A stretch of DNA of 64,000 nt from positions 35,735,419 to 35,799,418 of the forward strand of contig OZ020486.1 of NCBI GenBank assembly GCA_963971405.1. Direction: 5' to 3'. Under the pieces are notes generated by a model. It worked only from the letters and a program-made list of their open reading frames with translations. It was not told the DNA's origin and searched no databases. This DNA comes from Psococerastis gibbosa (taxonomy: Eukaryota > Arthropoda > Insecta > Psocodea > Psocidae). Numbering within the stretch: the stretch's first letter is position 1; the number at the start of each line of letters is the position of its first letter. A program made the translations under genes and the position numbers. This document shows positions 1 to 12,400 of the stretch, piece by piece.

Positions 1-740
1 TCTTCTAAGAAGGAGAGGGCGGCATAGTCTACCTAAAATAAATTAATCGTATCTTGAGAAATTAAATAAAAATGTTTAGGGCATTGTTATCTAGCCTTCG
101 AAACGTCTTCTTATAACGGAGATTAACTAGCTCAGAATGAATCCAGTTCCCCCTGCGATAAACATAGAGCTATTTATGTTTCTAACGGTGAGGAGCCAAC
201 ATTGCCTGGAGAAAAAAATTTCAAAGTCAAAATTGCCGACTGAATCTTGTTAACTAGACAACTAGTCGTACTCTCATTGTAGACGAGTATTGTCTCGCAT
301 ACCATCATTATGCAAACAGAATAAAATTCCTATAGCCTAACTCAAGCACGAAAAGCAAAAGTATTACCTGATCATTTTCCCACGCAACTATGGGTTAAAA
401 ACTTTGGGTAAAAAAAAAACAGCTCCGAGGAAACGAGTACTTCAACAGTCAACCTGTGCCAGCCTGCTATTTGGCACTATTATTTAAAAAAAAAATTCGG
501 GGGAGAAGGAGTCCCCGATCGCATGCAATTATGCATAACTTCAATGTATATCCGAATTAGCACCGGACCCCATTCGGATAGTTCCCCCCCCCCCCCCCAG
601 GAAAATTTGCCCCAAGAAATCATTGTAGAAAAATAAGTTAACAAAGAGTAATAATAGGAAACAAACTTCGCAGATCAGGCTGTTTTTATAATAGATTTGA
701 CTATTTGGTTAATAAATGGCGGGGATTGGCCTTCTATTTA

Positions 741-861
741 GGCGGGGTTCCACATACGTCAATGGTCAATGAGAAATATGGTTTTGACGTGGTAGCAGAC
801 ATTTTTAGTATGTCTTTGATGATATTTCTCATTGACCATTGACGTATGTGGAAACCCCGCC
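741..861. mobile_element. Foldback MITE, family F1 copy
   Basis: A near-perfect inverted repeat begins GGCGGGGTTCCACATACGTC and ends with its reverse complement. The arms run through CAATGGTCAATGAGAAATAT and the centre carries GACGTGGTAGCAGACAT at 786-802. Three further copies lie at 8503, 36653 and 58093. It has no coding capacity, so it must be moved by another element's transposase. Confidence 0.75.
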
Positions 862-2824
862 TCAGCCATGTAAAGGGGGGCGTTGGAAATTAGTTTTCTT
901 CATTTTTTGTAAACTGCATAGAAAAAAAAAGTTTGCCCTGTTTCATACACAAATTTTTTTGACTTTACACTATATAGAATTGAACTTTCCAATTTCCACA
1001 TTTAACTGCATACTATAGGATCGCAGCCCTCCCCGAAATAAAATCCTGGTTACGCGCTACAATGATAAGATTATATATAGGATTGGAGTTTCTGTCATTT
1101 AAGTTTATCGCTGGCATTGTATCTTCTAACCATTAATTCCATCGCATTTCACCACAAAATTTGCATGATGATTGCGGCTAAAAGGTGCGACGGTTTAATG
1201 GCGCCACATACTAAAACCAGGTAGACCCTCTACCTGGTGTTCGGGATCTCAATCGAACCGTAAATTCCTCCAATCCTTTTTTATGCAGTCCCATCATTTT
1301 TAGCCATAGGTGCTTTTTGAATAACCTAAAATTAAGAACTGCGCCGGATCCTTTGACTCAATTGGTTTGTTCATTTTTTCTCACACTTTGTTAACAGTTT
1401 AACTTATTAGTGGCGCCAAACCCCGCGTGATACGTCCTCTGACGTGCGCAAGAAGTTTCCAACGAAAAAACTATTTCGGGTTCTACTTCTTGAGGCCCTG
1501 TAGCGATATCCTTAAAAAGGTGCTCGCGCTGTCGACAGTTAGTTTACCTGCCTAAGTGTTATCTCTTCGTGGTCTGACATTACTTACGAATAGCTATAGC
1601 CATGCCACTAGCGCTTTTCGGTAATTCCAAAATGTATTAGCCCTACTTTCATTTTCCATTTAGCCAGTGTTATTCCAAATATTTGAAGTCTTACTTGCCC
1701 ACGAAGTGAAGTTGGCTCTGAAGTGAAGTCACTGGTTTATTGACACCAGTTAATTTCAATGAGAATGAATGAGCTTGCCAGACTTCAAAAGCACACCGAT
1801 GTACATATGATTTATGCTAAGTGTTCCAAACAAGAGTACAGCTGAACCAAGAGAGGCTCAATAAACATTCGCAAGGATAATATGCCAGAAAAACCCAGGT
1901 TGAACGTAGGACCTGACTTTTTCGGTCTCACAATGACTGTTCAAAATCCTCACAAGGTCTGTCCTGTGCAGAATACATAGTTCTTGATACTTTGAGAGTG
2001 TTGACCTAATCTCTGGCCTTGAGGCCTGCACTTTTAAAAGAAGCAGTACCTCACTTCTGTGCCAACTACATCCATGACAACTTAGGCTGACTAAGGCGTT
2101 TGCAAATTTGTTCGTTGACGACCAAAAAAAGTCGACTGCTACATTGTAGACGAGGCAGGTATGAGAAACTTTTAAATTTGGGTCAGTTGGAACTTGGAAC
2201 ACCCATCACTGTAATTCACCCCCGCCCCCACCCCGTCGCGTTTATGAATGGAATTGAGAAAGGCTTGGATTTACAAGTAAGTTGATAGCTTATCACTAAA
2301 AGATAGTACAACACAGCTGTTATATCATCTCATTCAAAAGGGTCCTTTAACGTGTCCACTGTCTTATTATATTTCTTCGGCGGTCTGTTTGCTTTGTACC
2401 GCATACCCGCTATCGATGGACTTTAAACTAGGTACTGGAATGGAAATTAAATGAATCCCGATATTTATCAAAAATCTGAAGTGACCAGCCCTCTCCCCAG
2501 CCAATAATTTTATTTCTAAACTTAATTTGTGGTATATGCTCGGCCTGGGTATCAAAGAGCCAAAATATTAATCCTGTTTATACTCTACTTTGCTTAGATG
2601 CTGTGCTAAGCTAACATAAAAAAAACCTACCATGAACAGCAATTGCAGGGCTGTGAAGTAGTTTCTCCAGAAAAGAAAGCGGAAGCTTGATGCAAACAAC
2701 GCGAAGGAGAAAGATAGTAATTTGCTATAGGTAATTGCTGACGTTGTGTTGGAATCAATTCGTTCAAAAATTTTCTCTCCAGGAAATACGTTAGTAGGTC
2801 TATACCGACCTGCCATGAATTTGG

Positions 2825-3060
2825 TTAAGTCGAGCTTGCTACATTGTCTATGATAAGGATGCCATAGCTAGTCCATTATCACTTTTAGTCGGTGTGGATT
2901 GGCATCGAGGTCGTGAACCAGTTTGACAATGGCCAAACGTTCATGCAGAAACAATACCAATAATGTCTGAAAAACCGATAGGGCCATGGTAGGGCAACAT
3001 TCGATGGGCCACTACAATTAGACCCGCGTCCATGAAAAGCCCTTCTTGCCTAAATTTAAC
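2825..3060 (+). repeat. Dispersed repeat R4 copy
   Basis: This segment shares long stretches with 18655-18850, 43860-44110 and 63830-63965 (same strand) and with 27985-28200 (reverse). Shared landmarks are GTCCATTATCACTT, CCAGTTTG.CAATG, GAAACAATACCAATAATGTC and a terminal CATAAAAAGTCCTT-like end. No coding sequence or terminal inverted repeat is evident; it is probably a short retroposon of unknown class. Confidence 0.55.
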
Positions 3061-3216
3061 AAAAGACGCCTAAAATCAAAATACAATAGTTTTTTTTACT
3101 GACGTTCCTTAGCATTGAAAAACAATATTTTACCTTACCTTCTTTCTAAACAGCATAAAGAAGGCGGCAGAGATAGCGATGTGCCAAACCAAACCATCCA
3201 ATTGAAACACCATTTA

Positions 3217-3434
3217 GGCGGCTATTCCACCGACGTCGTTTTTCATTGTGCATGTGCATGACGTGGTAGCAGACATCATTAATAAGTCTCTACCATATTA
3301 TAACTTAATTTATAATAGATAAGTTAAGTATCTACATTATAGTCTCCTTAAAATATGGCAGAGGCTTATTAATGGTGTCTGCTACCACGTCATGCACATG
3401 CACAATGAAAAACGACGTCGGTGGAATAGTCGCC
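3217..3434. mobile_element. Foldback MITE, family F2 copy
   Basis: Inverted-repeat element with termini GGCGGCTATTCCACCGACGT and the complementary GGTGGAATAGTCGCC, flanked by TTA on the left and TAA on the right. Both arms contain the 17-bp core, at 3260-3276 and, with one mismatch, 3375-3391. Between them lies an AT-rich palindrome (ACTTAATTTATAATAGATAAGT). Related copies lie at 34633, 42808 and 54254. Confidence 0.7.
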
Positions 3435-3484
3435 TAAACTCGGTGGGCGTATAAGTAAGCCCTAGCTTGCAGTCGTCCTTAAAC

Positions 3485-3522
<38 letters not shown>

Positions 3523-4657
3523 CTTTTGGGCTGTGATGGTCGTTTTTAATCCTTCACGACATTTTCAATTTTCTATTTAAAGTTTATCGACTTGCAGCTG
3601 CAGAGAGATGCTAACTGAATTTGACGACACTTGAACGAAGGAGGATTGGCCGCAAGCGGTCTCTTTTTGTAGGGCCTCACTCCTACAAAAACCTATTTGC
3701 TACATTGTACTTAGCTAGGTGCAATATCCCAGCCGTCAACTGGTGGAATGTGTAGCTACATTAATTTGTATGCTCGTGGCATTAGGTCCCCATGGTTTCG
3801 TCATTGTACCATACTATTTCCGTTGGTGACTTTGTCGAAGAATGTGACAATATTTATTCTTCTCTTTTAAAACTTGGGATAAATATATGCCCACAAATTG
3901 AATTAGTTGAACTGTCTTCTTCTTCTCCGGTCGGTACTCACCTGCCCCAAAGCAATATTTATATATAAAATTAAAATTAACAGTGATACAAAGACCCCTT
4001 CCCCGCCCGAAATCGGAAAATGTAAGACGAAATTAACGAGGGTGAGTTGTTGTAATGCATAATTTGCATTTGCAATGTAAAAAATGTTCGGTCAACAGTC
4101 AGTTTGGTTGGTAGAATTCAACGTCGAAGTTGATAACTAGAGGCAACTTTGTCTCACCCCCCCCCCCCCCCCCCCGAAAATATTTTATGTATACGCCACT
4201 GGCCTGTGGGGCCCCAAGTTAAAAACTTGTTGGGGGCTCGCCAGTGGCATAAATAACTTCTGCTGCCCCCCCCCCTCCCCGCAAGACATTGTCTCATTCT
4301 TTCATCTTGAGCAGCAATACTGTAAGTGATGTCTTATTTGGACTCTGTCTGTTGGCAACACAATAAAATCTTAATTATTTATCTTTTTTATGGGCGATAG
4401 TCAATAAATTTAATGGTATTGTAGTCAACATGGATAACTAATTGAAATTGAATATTTTTATTAATTACGTAGATTTCTAAATTATTTTTATTATTTTTGG
4501 GAACCAAAGTGTGCCCCCAAACAAGCGGTGCGGGGGGGGGGGGTGTTATTTACGCATCTGCGGCTCGCACAGTAACGCTATTAATGATGCAACATGTTAT
4601 ATATATATATCTAGTTATATCAATGAGAATAATAGTATGTTAATTATTTATTACTTA

Positions 4658-4850
4658 TACATGTAGAGTAGTGGAACGGACTCCAACTTTCACTCGAAAG
4701 GTTGTTGGTTCGAGTCCCACACTTGCTATATGTAAAGCAGGCGGTCCCGGGTTTTCCTAGCTGAGTGTAAGAGAGGGCTTATAGCCCTAACTCCGCTAGG
4801 TTGGCTTAGTAATAGAACAAAAAAGTCGATATTTTATTTTTAATCATAGT
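4658..4850 (+). mobile_element. tRNA-derived SINE family 1 copy
   Basis: The head reads like a tRNA: GTAGAGTAGTGGAACGGACT resembles a Pol III A box region and GGTTGTTGGTTCGAGTCCCA contains the B box (GGTTCGAGTCC). A body with AAGCAGGCGGTCCCGGG, GTGTAAGAGAGGGCTTATAG and CTCCGCTAGGTTGGCTTAGT follows, then TAATAGAACAAAAAAGTC and an AT-rich tail. Eight copies of this family are seen in the window on both strands. Confidence 0.75.
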
Positions 4851-6486
4851 TATGTACGAGTGTAACTGTATAAGCTTTCACGGCACGAACTTCCATGGAA
4901 GTTCACTTTCAATTCGACCACGGCCCATCAGCCCGGATTATGTACGAGTGCCTATATATTATTGGAATTTATATTTTTGGTATAAATATTGAGAATTCCT
5001 GCCTCCATTAGGCCTACTATTGTCCAATATATATTGTAGCTCATTCATAGGCTAATATTTTTAAAGTAAACTGGCTGCTACCTACTAGCGTTTTTTACAG
5101 TTAATTTATTGTTATGGCTTTAAGCTATTAATGAATGGAGGAATGTAGTTTTCTGGCTTTACTTTCTTGCCGCACTTTGTGGATGAGGGCCTCTGGCTGA
5201 GACGAGATTTTTGGGGGTCTAATTAGCGAATATATTGCCGGGACAACTATAGCCCGACCTTGAGAAACATCATCACCTGCCACTGGCGCACCTGCTTGGC
5301 CGCTCTCATCTGTGGGGGGCAGGGGCCCTTATTGGGAAGCTGCGCTGATGACGCAGTAAAATTTTCCAAAAAGTAAATTTACATGTTTTTAAATTGGATT
5401 CATTTTATAGCACAATTCAAAATAATATGGTGTACCAACTATATCATAACTCCCGGTTTCAACTTCCTCTGGTACTTGTTGAATATTGACAAGGAACCTG
5501 ATGACCGTAATATTTATGTCTATTGTAAATCACTGTGTACTGCACAGTGTATCGTTCAATCTTTGCGGCGAAGCCTGAAAAACAACCTGTAAAAGCCTAC
5601 AATACATAAATAAAATTATTACTGTACATCCTCACTATAGATACTGTAGGTACCCTTCGGTACGCCTACGATTTTGTGATTATGTAACACTTGTGCAATG
5701 AGTCGGCCACTAAAGACGCTGAAGCTTTAGGGGCGCATCGAGATTATTTTTTTAAGAGATTTTATTTTTGTGAAAATGGGTGAATATGTAGCTAGGGATG
5801 CACGTGAATTGGGGCAAAAGGAAAGACAGAATGGTAGCAGCAAAACTGAAACAAAGGAAGAAATTTTGGAACCAAATCCAACCGCTGAATTTTGTCCCGT
5901 TTTTAATTGTGGTACCGCAATAATATAATATTAGTGGAAATGAGCGAGAAAAATTACATTTGTTTTTGCTACCGAAAAGGAGACAATACCCCAATTTTAA
6001 ATAGTGTTACTATAATAAAAAATCCACCTAACTAAACTGGTTAGCTGATACTCCAATAATAAATAGGTGACAGCTGACAAATTCAAAATTGATAACTGTA
6101 CTAATTCATTTTGCAAAAACTCCGGCATTCTCAGTTTCTAACCACATTTGTTGAAAATTTCAAAAATAAAAAATGGCGCTAAGCAAAGCATCATAACATG
6201 ATCATAACCAACATAATTTTTTTTTTTTTAAAATACAAATAAACAATATGGCTTCTCAGAACAGTATTCAAATTTTTGAAGTGAGCTGTGTGCAACAACT
6301 TATTTTATGTAAATAAACTACCTAACTTAGCCTATTTGAGCATGAGTGTAGGCGCCCAGTATTAACCTACAATTTTATTATGAATTTTGCATCTCACAGT
6401 CACATTTCTGGTAAACATATCAGCTTTGGACATAAAGTATACGGCAGTTAGCAGATGATTATAATGATTTTATTCCTTTGTTACAG

Positions 6487-9400
6487 GTATGGGAACTCGT
6501 AATATTATCAAAACTAAAATGGGACGTTTCTACTGTGACGCCACACGAATTTCTGCGACCTCTGCTAAGAAGGATCCCGGTTGAGGAGAGCGAAGTTGAT
6601 TGGGAAAAGCTCTTCAATCACTCACACATATTCATGAGTCTTTGCGCAAGAGGTAGGCTAAATGTTTACAATTTTACCTTTACCTTTACAGGGTTATTCA
6701 CTGTAAGAAACAACTCAGCGTGAGGATGCCTCCGCCAACCCTAGAAATAGAAAAACCTAACCTAACTTACCTCCAAAGTTTCTTTGCATTTGGCTATTAA
6801 CTTATGAACATCTGCTGGAGTCCACCTTTCGCCACATGTTTCCCTTTGTTTCAAATCGTGTTGAGACGACCGTGCTTTAGGTCATCTAAACTAAAAGTTT
6901 GAAATTAGAACTGTTTAAATGGATTAGTTCTGATTTTTTACTTGTTAATTAAAAATAATTATTTACTACACTGGGAAAATTGTTTCTTTTCGAATGTCAT
7001 TACCATATTATCCAACGTTGGTTATACCTTACTTCTTGTTGCAACCAATGTCTAAAAACACCTGCTCATTTTTTTTCCTAATAAAAATGCTTGAAACTTG
7101 GCAAGCCTCCTTGAAATATTTGATAGATGACCATCACTTGTGTATGGCTTATTTTATAAATATGTTGCTAAAAAGATTTGAAATGTTTCAATCAGACGCC
7201 AACGCAAAAATTTCAGTTTCATACATTAGCAGTGTACCTAGCCGGCCCGTAAACTTACAGCTTGTCCACTTTCAATGGTATCCTCGCCTATATTGACCTT
7301 ATGAGAGATTTCCATCCAGACAAAGACCGAAGTCAGTGCCAAAATTCCAGTGGACTCGAATTTAAAAAGACTAGCTTAGCTAATGACTGGACATGTAGCT
7401 GGCTATGATATTTACAACCCGGCCCAGCATGTACTCACCTCGCGCGAATGCCGATGAGGGCCTTGCGGGGGAGGATGTTACCTATGTGGCTTTTGAATGA
7501 TAAACCTTTCGTTTCTCTTTGGCTAGATTCCATTTTTGTGCTAGTAAGGAACTGTATAAAATACTGAAATTACTGAAAAAAAAAAATGTTTAACTGTACT
7601 GCTAGATTAAATTGAAAATGCAGTATGTGTATCGTATATGTATCGGTTACATCGTAATTAGGTCAAAACCGATTGTATGTGTTAGAGTCTAAAAATTATT
7701 TTATACCGTATGTATGCAATGCTTCCCCCCCCCCCCGCATGCAAGAGGAATTGTGCATGTTGTCAAACAAAATTACTGCAAAATTTAATTATGCGACCAT
7801 GCTAAATGCCTCATAAATGAGTTGCCTATTAACAAAAGCAATCCTTTCAGTTTTGAGATATTCGCGCCATTTTTTATTTTTATTTTTCAATATTCTATCC
7901 GATGAATCAGATATTGAGACGCAAAAGCAATTCTAATACTGTTAAAATTAGCTTTAAAAACTGTAATGTTATACCTGCGGCACAGCAGTTTTTTGCTGTT
8001 TCTGAAAAATCGACCTGGGTGGACAGGATTGCTTTTGCTAATAGGCAACTCAAATATTGTGCCTTTCCGGGGGCGTGGGGGGGGGGGGGGTTGTGCCAAA
8101 TACCCAGGAGAGCTATTATAATTCTTCTTCTTCTTTAAACGCCTCTTCTATCGAAGATGGGCGATAATCAAGCGGCAATTTGGACCTTGGAGACTACTGC
8201 TCTAAAAAGGGAAGTCGTGCTCTTGCCAAACCAGGATGTTCTTCTTCAGCCGGGAGCCCTCAATCCTTCTGTCCCTTTTATCTTCTCTTGGATTATAACA
8301 TACAAAAGCCGATATTTTTCATTCTTCATGACACGGCCGAAGTATGTTAGTTTCCGTTTCTTAGCCGTCAGCAGCAACTCGGCTTCTGTATCTATTCGCC
8401 TCAGCATTAGGGAGGGCCACGATCTCTCCAGCATATGCGCAGCATTCGTCTGTGTACCCACATTTCAAATGCACTGATTCTGTTCTCGATTGCTTGTGTT
8501 AAGGCGGGGTTTCCTCATACGTCAATGGTCAATGAGTAATATGAAATTGACGTTTTAGCAGACATTAAAGAAATACTAAAAATGTCTGCTACCACGTCAA
8601 AACCATATTTCTCATTGACCATTGACGTATGTGGAAACCCCGCCTTACGTCCATCCCTCCATACCATATAGAACGATTGGGTACACACAACATGTCCCCA
8701 TTCTCAATCGAAATTGCAACCGCAGATTCCAACACCGAAGTACTTTCAACATTTTGATGAAGAAATTTCGTGCTTGCTCACCTCCAACCCACTGTTTACA
8801 ATACGTCATATTCAGCTATAATACAAATATTTAAACACGTTCTGTATTCCTATGTTACCGAGATGAGAATTCAAGCTATAGACTAATCAAGGCCGTAGCC
8901 AGAATTTTTTTAGGAGGGGGGGGGGGGTTCGGAAATTTCGTTGGATATTACATTTCATTTTTCCTCTCAAAATCCGATTCTATCTAGAGTCAAGCCATTT
9001 CATTTCGGAGGGGTTTGAACCCTCCCTTGGCAACGGCCTTGAGACTAAATAAAAACATTTGTTTGCAGAGTTCCAGTTTTCCAATTTTACTCCTAGTATC
9101 ATAGCCTCTGCCAGTTTAGCCTCATCCTTACACGGTCTGAATTGGACTACGAAGACTGGTTGCTCACTGCCACAGCTTATCGACAGACTGTCCCAACTGA
9201 CTGGTGTGGAAGGGGTAAGCATAATCAAATACCGCATATGGTAGCCTAGTGATTGTTGTTAAGAGGATATGTCACGTAGAAAATTGGCACCCCAAAATTA
9301 GATACTTTTGTTGTTTTATTCAATTAACTCAGCAAGTTATTAAACTTTGGCTCATGCAAGTTGTAGAAGACTACTTCGTGCATCATATAATCGGGTATTT

Positions 9401-12400
9401 TTACTTTTCGGTTTTGTAGTTCTTCCAAAATCCCAGAATACGCGAAATTTTAGTTCTGTCTGTTCGGGTATTTATGGAAGAACTAAGGTGCCAAAAATGT
9501 AATATTTCCTATTATATGATGCATGAAGTAGTCTTCTACAACTTCCATGAGCCAAATCTTTAATGGACTGCTTTGATAATTAAATAAAAAAATAAAAAGT
9601 CAATAAAAACAACAAATTTTGGGGTGCTCATTTTTTAAGTTGAAGAGGTAACCTCCACTTAATAACCTGGGACTCTCTGACCACCCCCCCCCCCCCCCCC
9701 CCGCTAAAATCCGCTCTTGCCCCCCGTATAGGCGTAGATCGTGGGTTCGAATCTCACAAAGTCCAGTTATTTCTAAGTCCTCTAATTTCGGTTATTAAGT
9801 GGAGGTTACCTCTTCAACTTAAGTTAGTTTAAGGTCAGTTTAACACACCGTATAATACTGCAATATATTGAATAAAGTTAAATGAAAGTACTCTATGTCT
9901 CTGGTCCCTTTATTCAAATTATTCAATTATTATTCAAATTAAATCAAATCTTAATTAAGGGGTTAAGAAGCCCCATTGCTCGTTTATTATGGCGGTTAAA
10001 AATATTAAAATAATTGCCCAGAGGCCATGGACAATTATTTAATTAACCGTATACCTCAAAACGCAGATTAAAAATTAGTATAGCAAATGAAAGGTCTTCA
10101 AATTAGCTTTCCTAAATGCACTATTGCAACCCATGCTTACATTTGAAAATTCCGAGATAGCACCTATGACCCCATAAAATCCCCCTTTGCCGTACGCAAA
10201 TTTTAAATCGAACCATATAAAACTTTTTACACCATCTCAATATTCCACATAGGCTAGTAACTGCAATGAAAGGTGTGGACGGTTGATGTGATATACTCTG
10301 TACAACTCTGTGCCGATATGGTATTGAAATTGCATAAATCAGATTTCTTCTGAAAATCAACACAGTATTACTATTAGAAATAAACAATTTCTTCAAAACC
10401 GGAGAAGTAAATTTTTAATTAAATTGTGGTGTTTTTGCAAAATAGGCTATTTAACTGTGGCTTATTGCAAATTAGCGTAACACGGCGACACAAAATTGTG
10501 GGACAAACTTTTAAAGCACCGAAAGTTCTTAAATATATGGGCCCAGGACCAATCCGCTTCGAGACAGGCGTTTATAACATGCCTGACTAATCATAGCAGA
10601 GTTTTAAACTGGAACGCCCGTTTGAAAGTTTGATAGTGGTGATGACTACTGTCGGAGCCAATTAATTAGACAGTCAGGTTTCCCGAACCTGTATTTAATG
10701 CATGGCTCATTTAACATACCACCATCGGTGAAGACTTGTCTCCCTCTCGGGCTCTCAACATTTTCGGCAGTTCCCTTGATTAACGACCGTCATATGGTGA
10801 AGTCCGTTTTTTCCCCCGGACACATGTGGCGACCTTGGTTAAAGCTGCGACAAAAACACTTGTTGCAGCATTGCCAGCAGACAGCTTATGAGACTGTGGG
10901 ACTGCTGGTTTATGGTCCTATTAAAACATGCGGCTCAAAATCCATTCACACGCGCTTCTGTTGGCTGTGGTTCTGCTCTTTCCGTTCACTTATTGTATTA
11001 TTGTGTCTCTTCTTTGATTTCCATGCAGGCTTGAATTGAATTGAATTTAAAACGACTTTATTGAATAAAAACAAAAAAGGCGAACAATAAGACTTCTTTT
11101 CATGCTAACCTTAAAAACAAACATATTGTATTAATATTAGGGCTCTATATTAGACGGGTCACGCCCGGAAGACGGAAGACGGGAAGCCAACGGCCTTACC
11201 ATGTTGATTCCATTAGAGAAGAGCATGTTTCAAACTGCGGCAACTCGGTAGCGTGCACAGCGTTGGCAGGGGAACCTGGTGGGACATGATTATTCGCTTA
11301 GGCAGTATAAGTCGAGTCCTGGTCACCTCCGATTTAATCGTGTGACTTTACCATGTTCCCCAAGTGGTTCGGAATCCACTATAATCAGGAGGTCCACCCT
11401 GTTAGTCAACCCCCCTTTCCCCGAGGTGAAAGAGTCTGCCCTTAGGGTGCCTCAAGTTAATAAACAGACTCACTCCCCCCGCCAGGCTGACAGGGTTGCT
11501 TAAAAGCAGAAATGCTGAAAGCAGGCGTTAGAAACAACAACAACATATTAGACGGGTCATCCGCCATTTTTTATCCATTATAAGTCTGGTGTATAAGCCA
11601 AGCATTGGGAGTTTACCCATTTATTATTAGAAATTTATCGTTGTTTAATTATTTTTTATTTATTAAAAACGACCTACCAATTAGGGTAGTGTTTAATAAA
11701 AAAATAATAAAACGTTTTTTTTTCAATCTTGCATTTCTTAAAAATAATTACAATGCTTACCATATAGGAAATATATATAAAGAATCTCTATGGGTGAGTT
11801 AGAACTTGGATTATTGACAGTAGTGTAGTGTAGTTCGATCTTATGCAATTTACAAAATTCTTCGAACGTTCTGTTTTTGAATTCTCTTCCTTCATCACAT
11901 ACAAGTTTCTGAGGGTAATTATGATGGCCAAAGAAATGTCTAAGTTTGTTTAGAACAGTAACACAAGTGCCATCTTTTATTTTATAGGCTTGGGCATATC
12001 TGGAGAATAAGTCTATGATAGTTAAAAACTTGGAACTTTGAAAGCTAAAAGTATCTATGTGGATTACATCAAATGGCCTTTTTGCGAGGAGAGGTCCAGT
12101 TAATTTTGGATTATATGGGTGTCGTTCATATTTCGATTTTAAACACGTTTCGCATTTATTAATAATAGCTGTAATTGATTCTTTCATATTAGGCCAAAAA
12201 TATTTCTGCTTTAATTGGGTTAGAGTTTCATTAATTCCATTATGGGTTCTATCGTGATATTCATAAATGATTTCACTTTGGCTATCAGGATTAGTGACAT
12301 CTAAACAGTATTTATTACTTATAACAATCTTGATAGAATAATTAAATAAAGACTTACACATTTCAATGAAACGTTCCCTTATCTGATTATCTTCAAAGAA

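Larger units (their letters stand above)
1..6486. other. Upstream flank or intron of Cyclin D, no recognised exon
   Basis: I found no exon with recognisable homology here. The first supported coding exon begins at 6487 in mid-protein, so the N-terminal Cyclin D exons either lie left of the window or were missed. The stretch holds foldback elements, one tRNA-derived SINE, a (TA)n microsatellite at about 3488-3518, several poly-C or poly-G runs and a copy of a dispersed repeat at 2825-3060. Open frames at 1858-2202 and 2568-2816 on the minus strand match no family I know and have no supporting splice context. Confidence 0.6.

Noticed and set aside
1858-2202. 114-codon frame on the minus strand
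   Set aside because: No recognisable domain, no splice or codon support, and overlaps another frame; probably chance.
2568-2816. 82-codon frame with hydrophobic end, minus strand
   Set aside because: Not similar to any family I know and no neighbouring exon fits; not called.
10698-11039. 113-codon frame in the Cyclin D intron
   Set aside because: No family resemblance and no flanking exons in phase; runs into a dispersed repeat.
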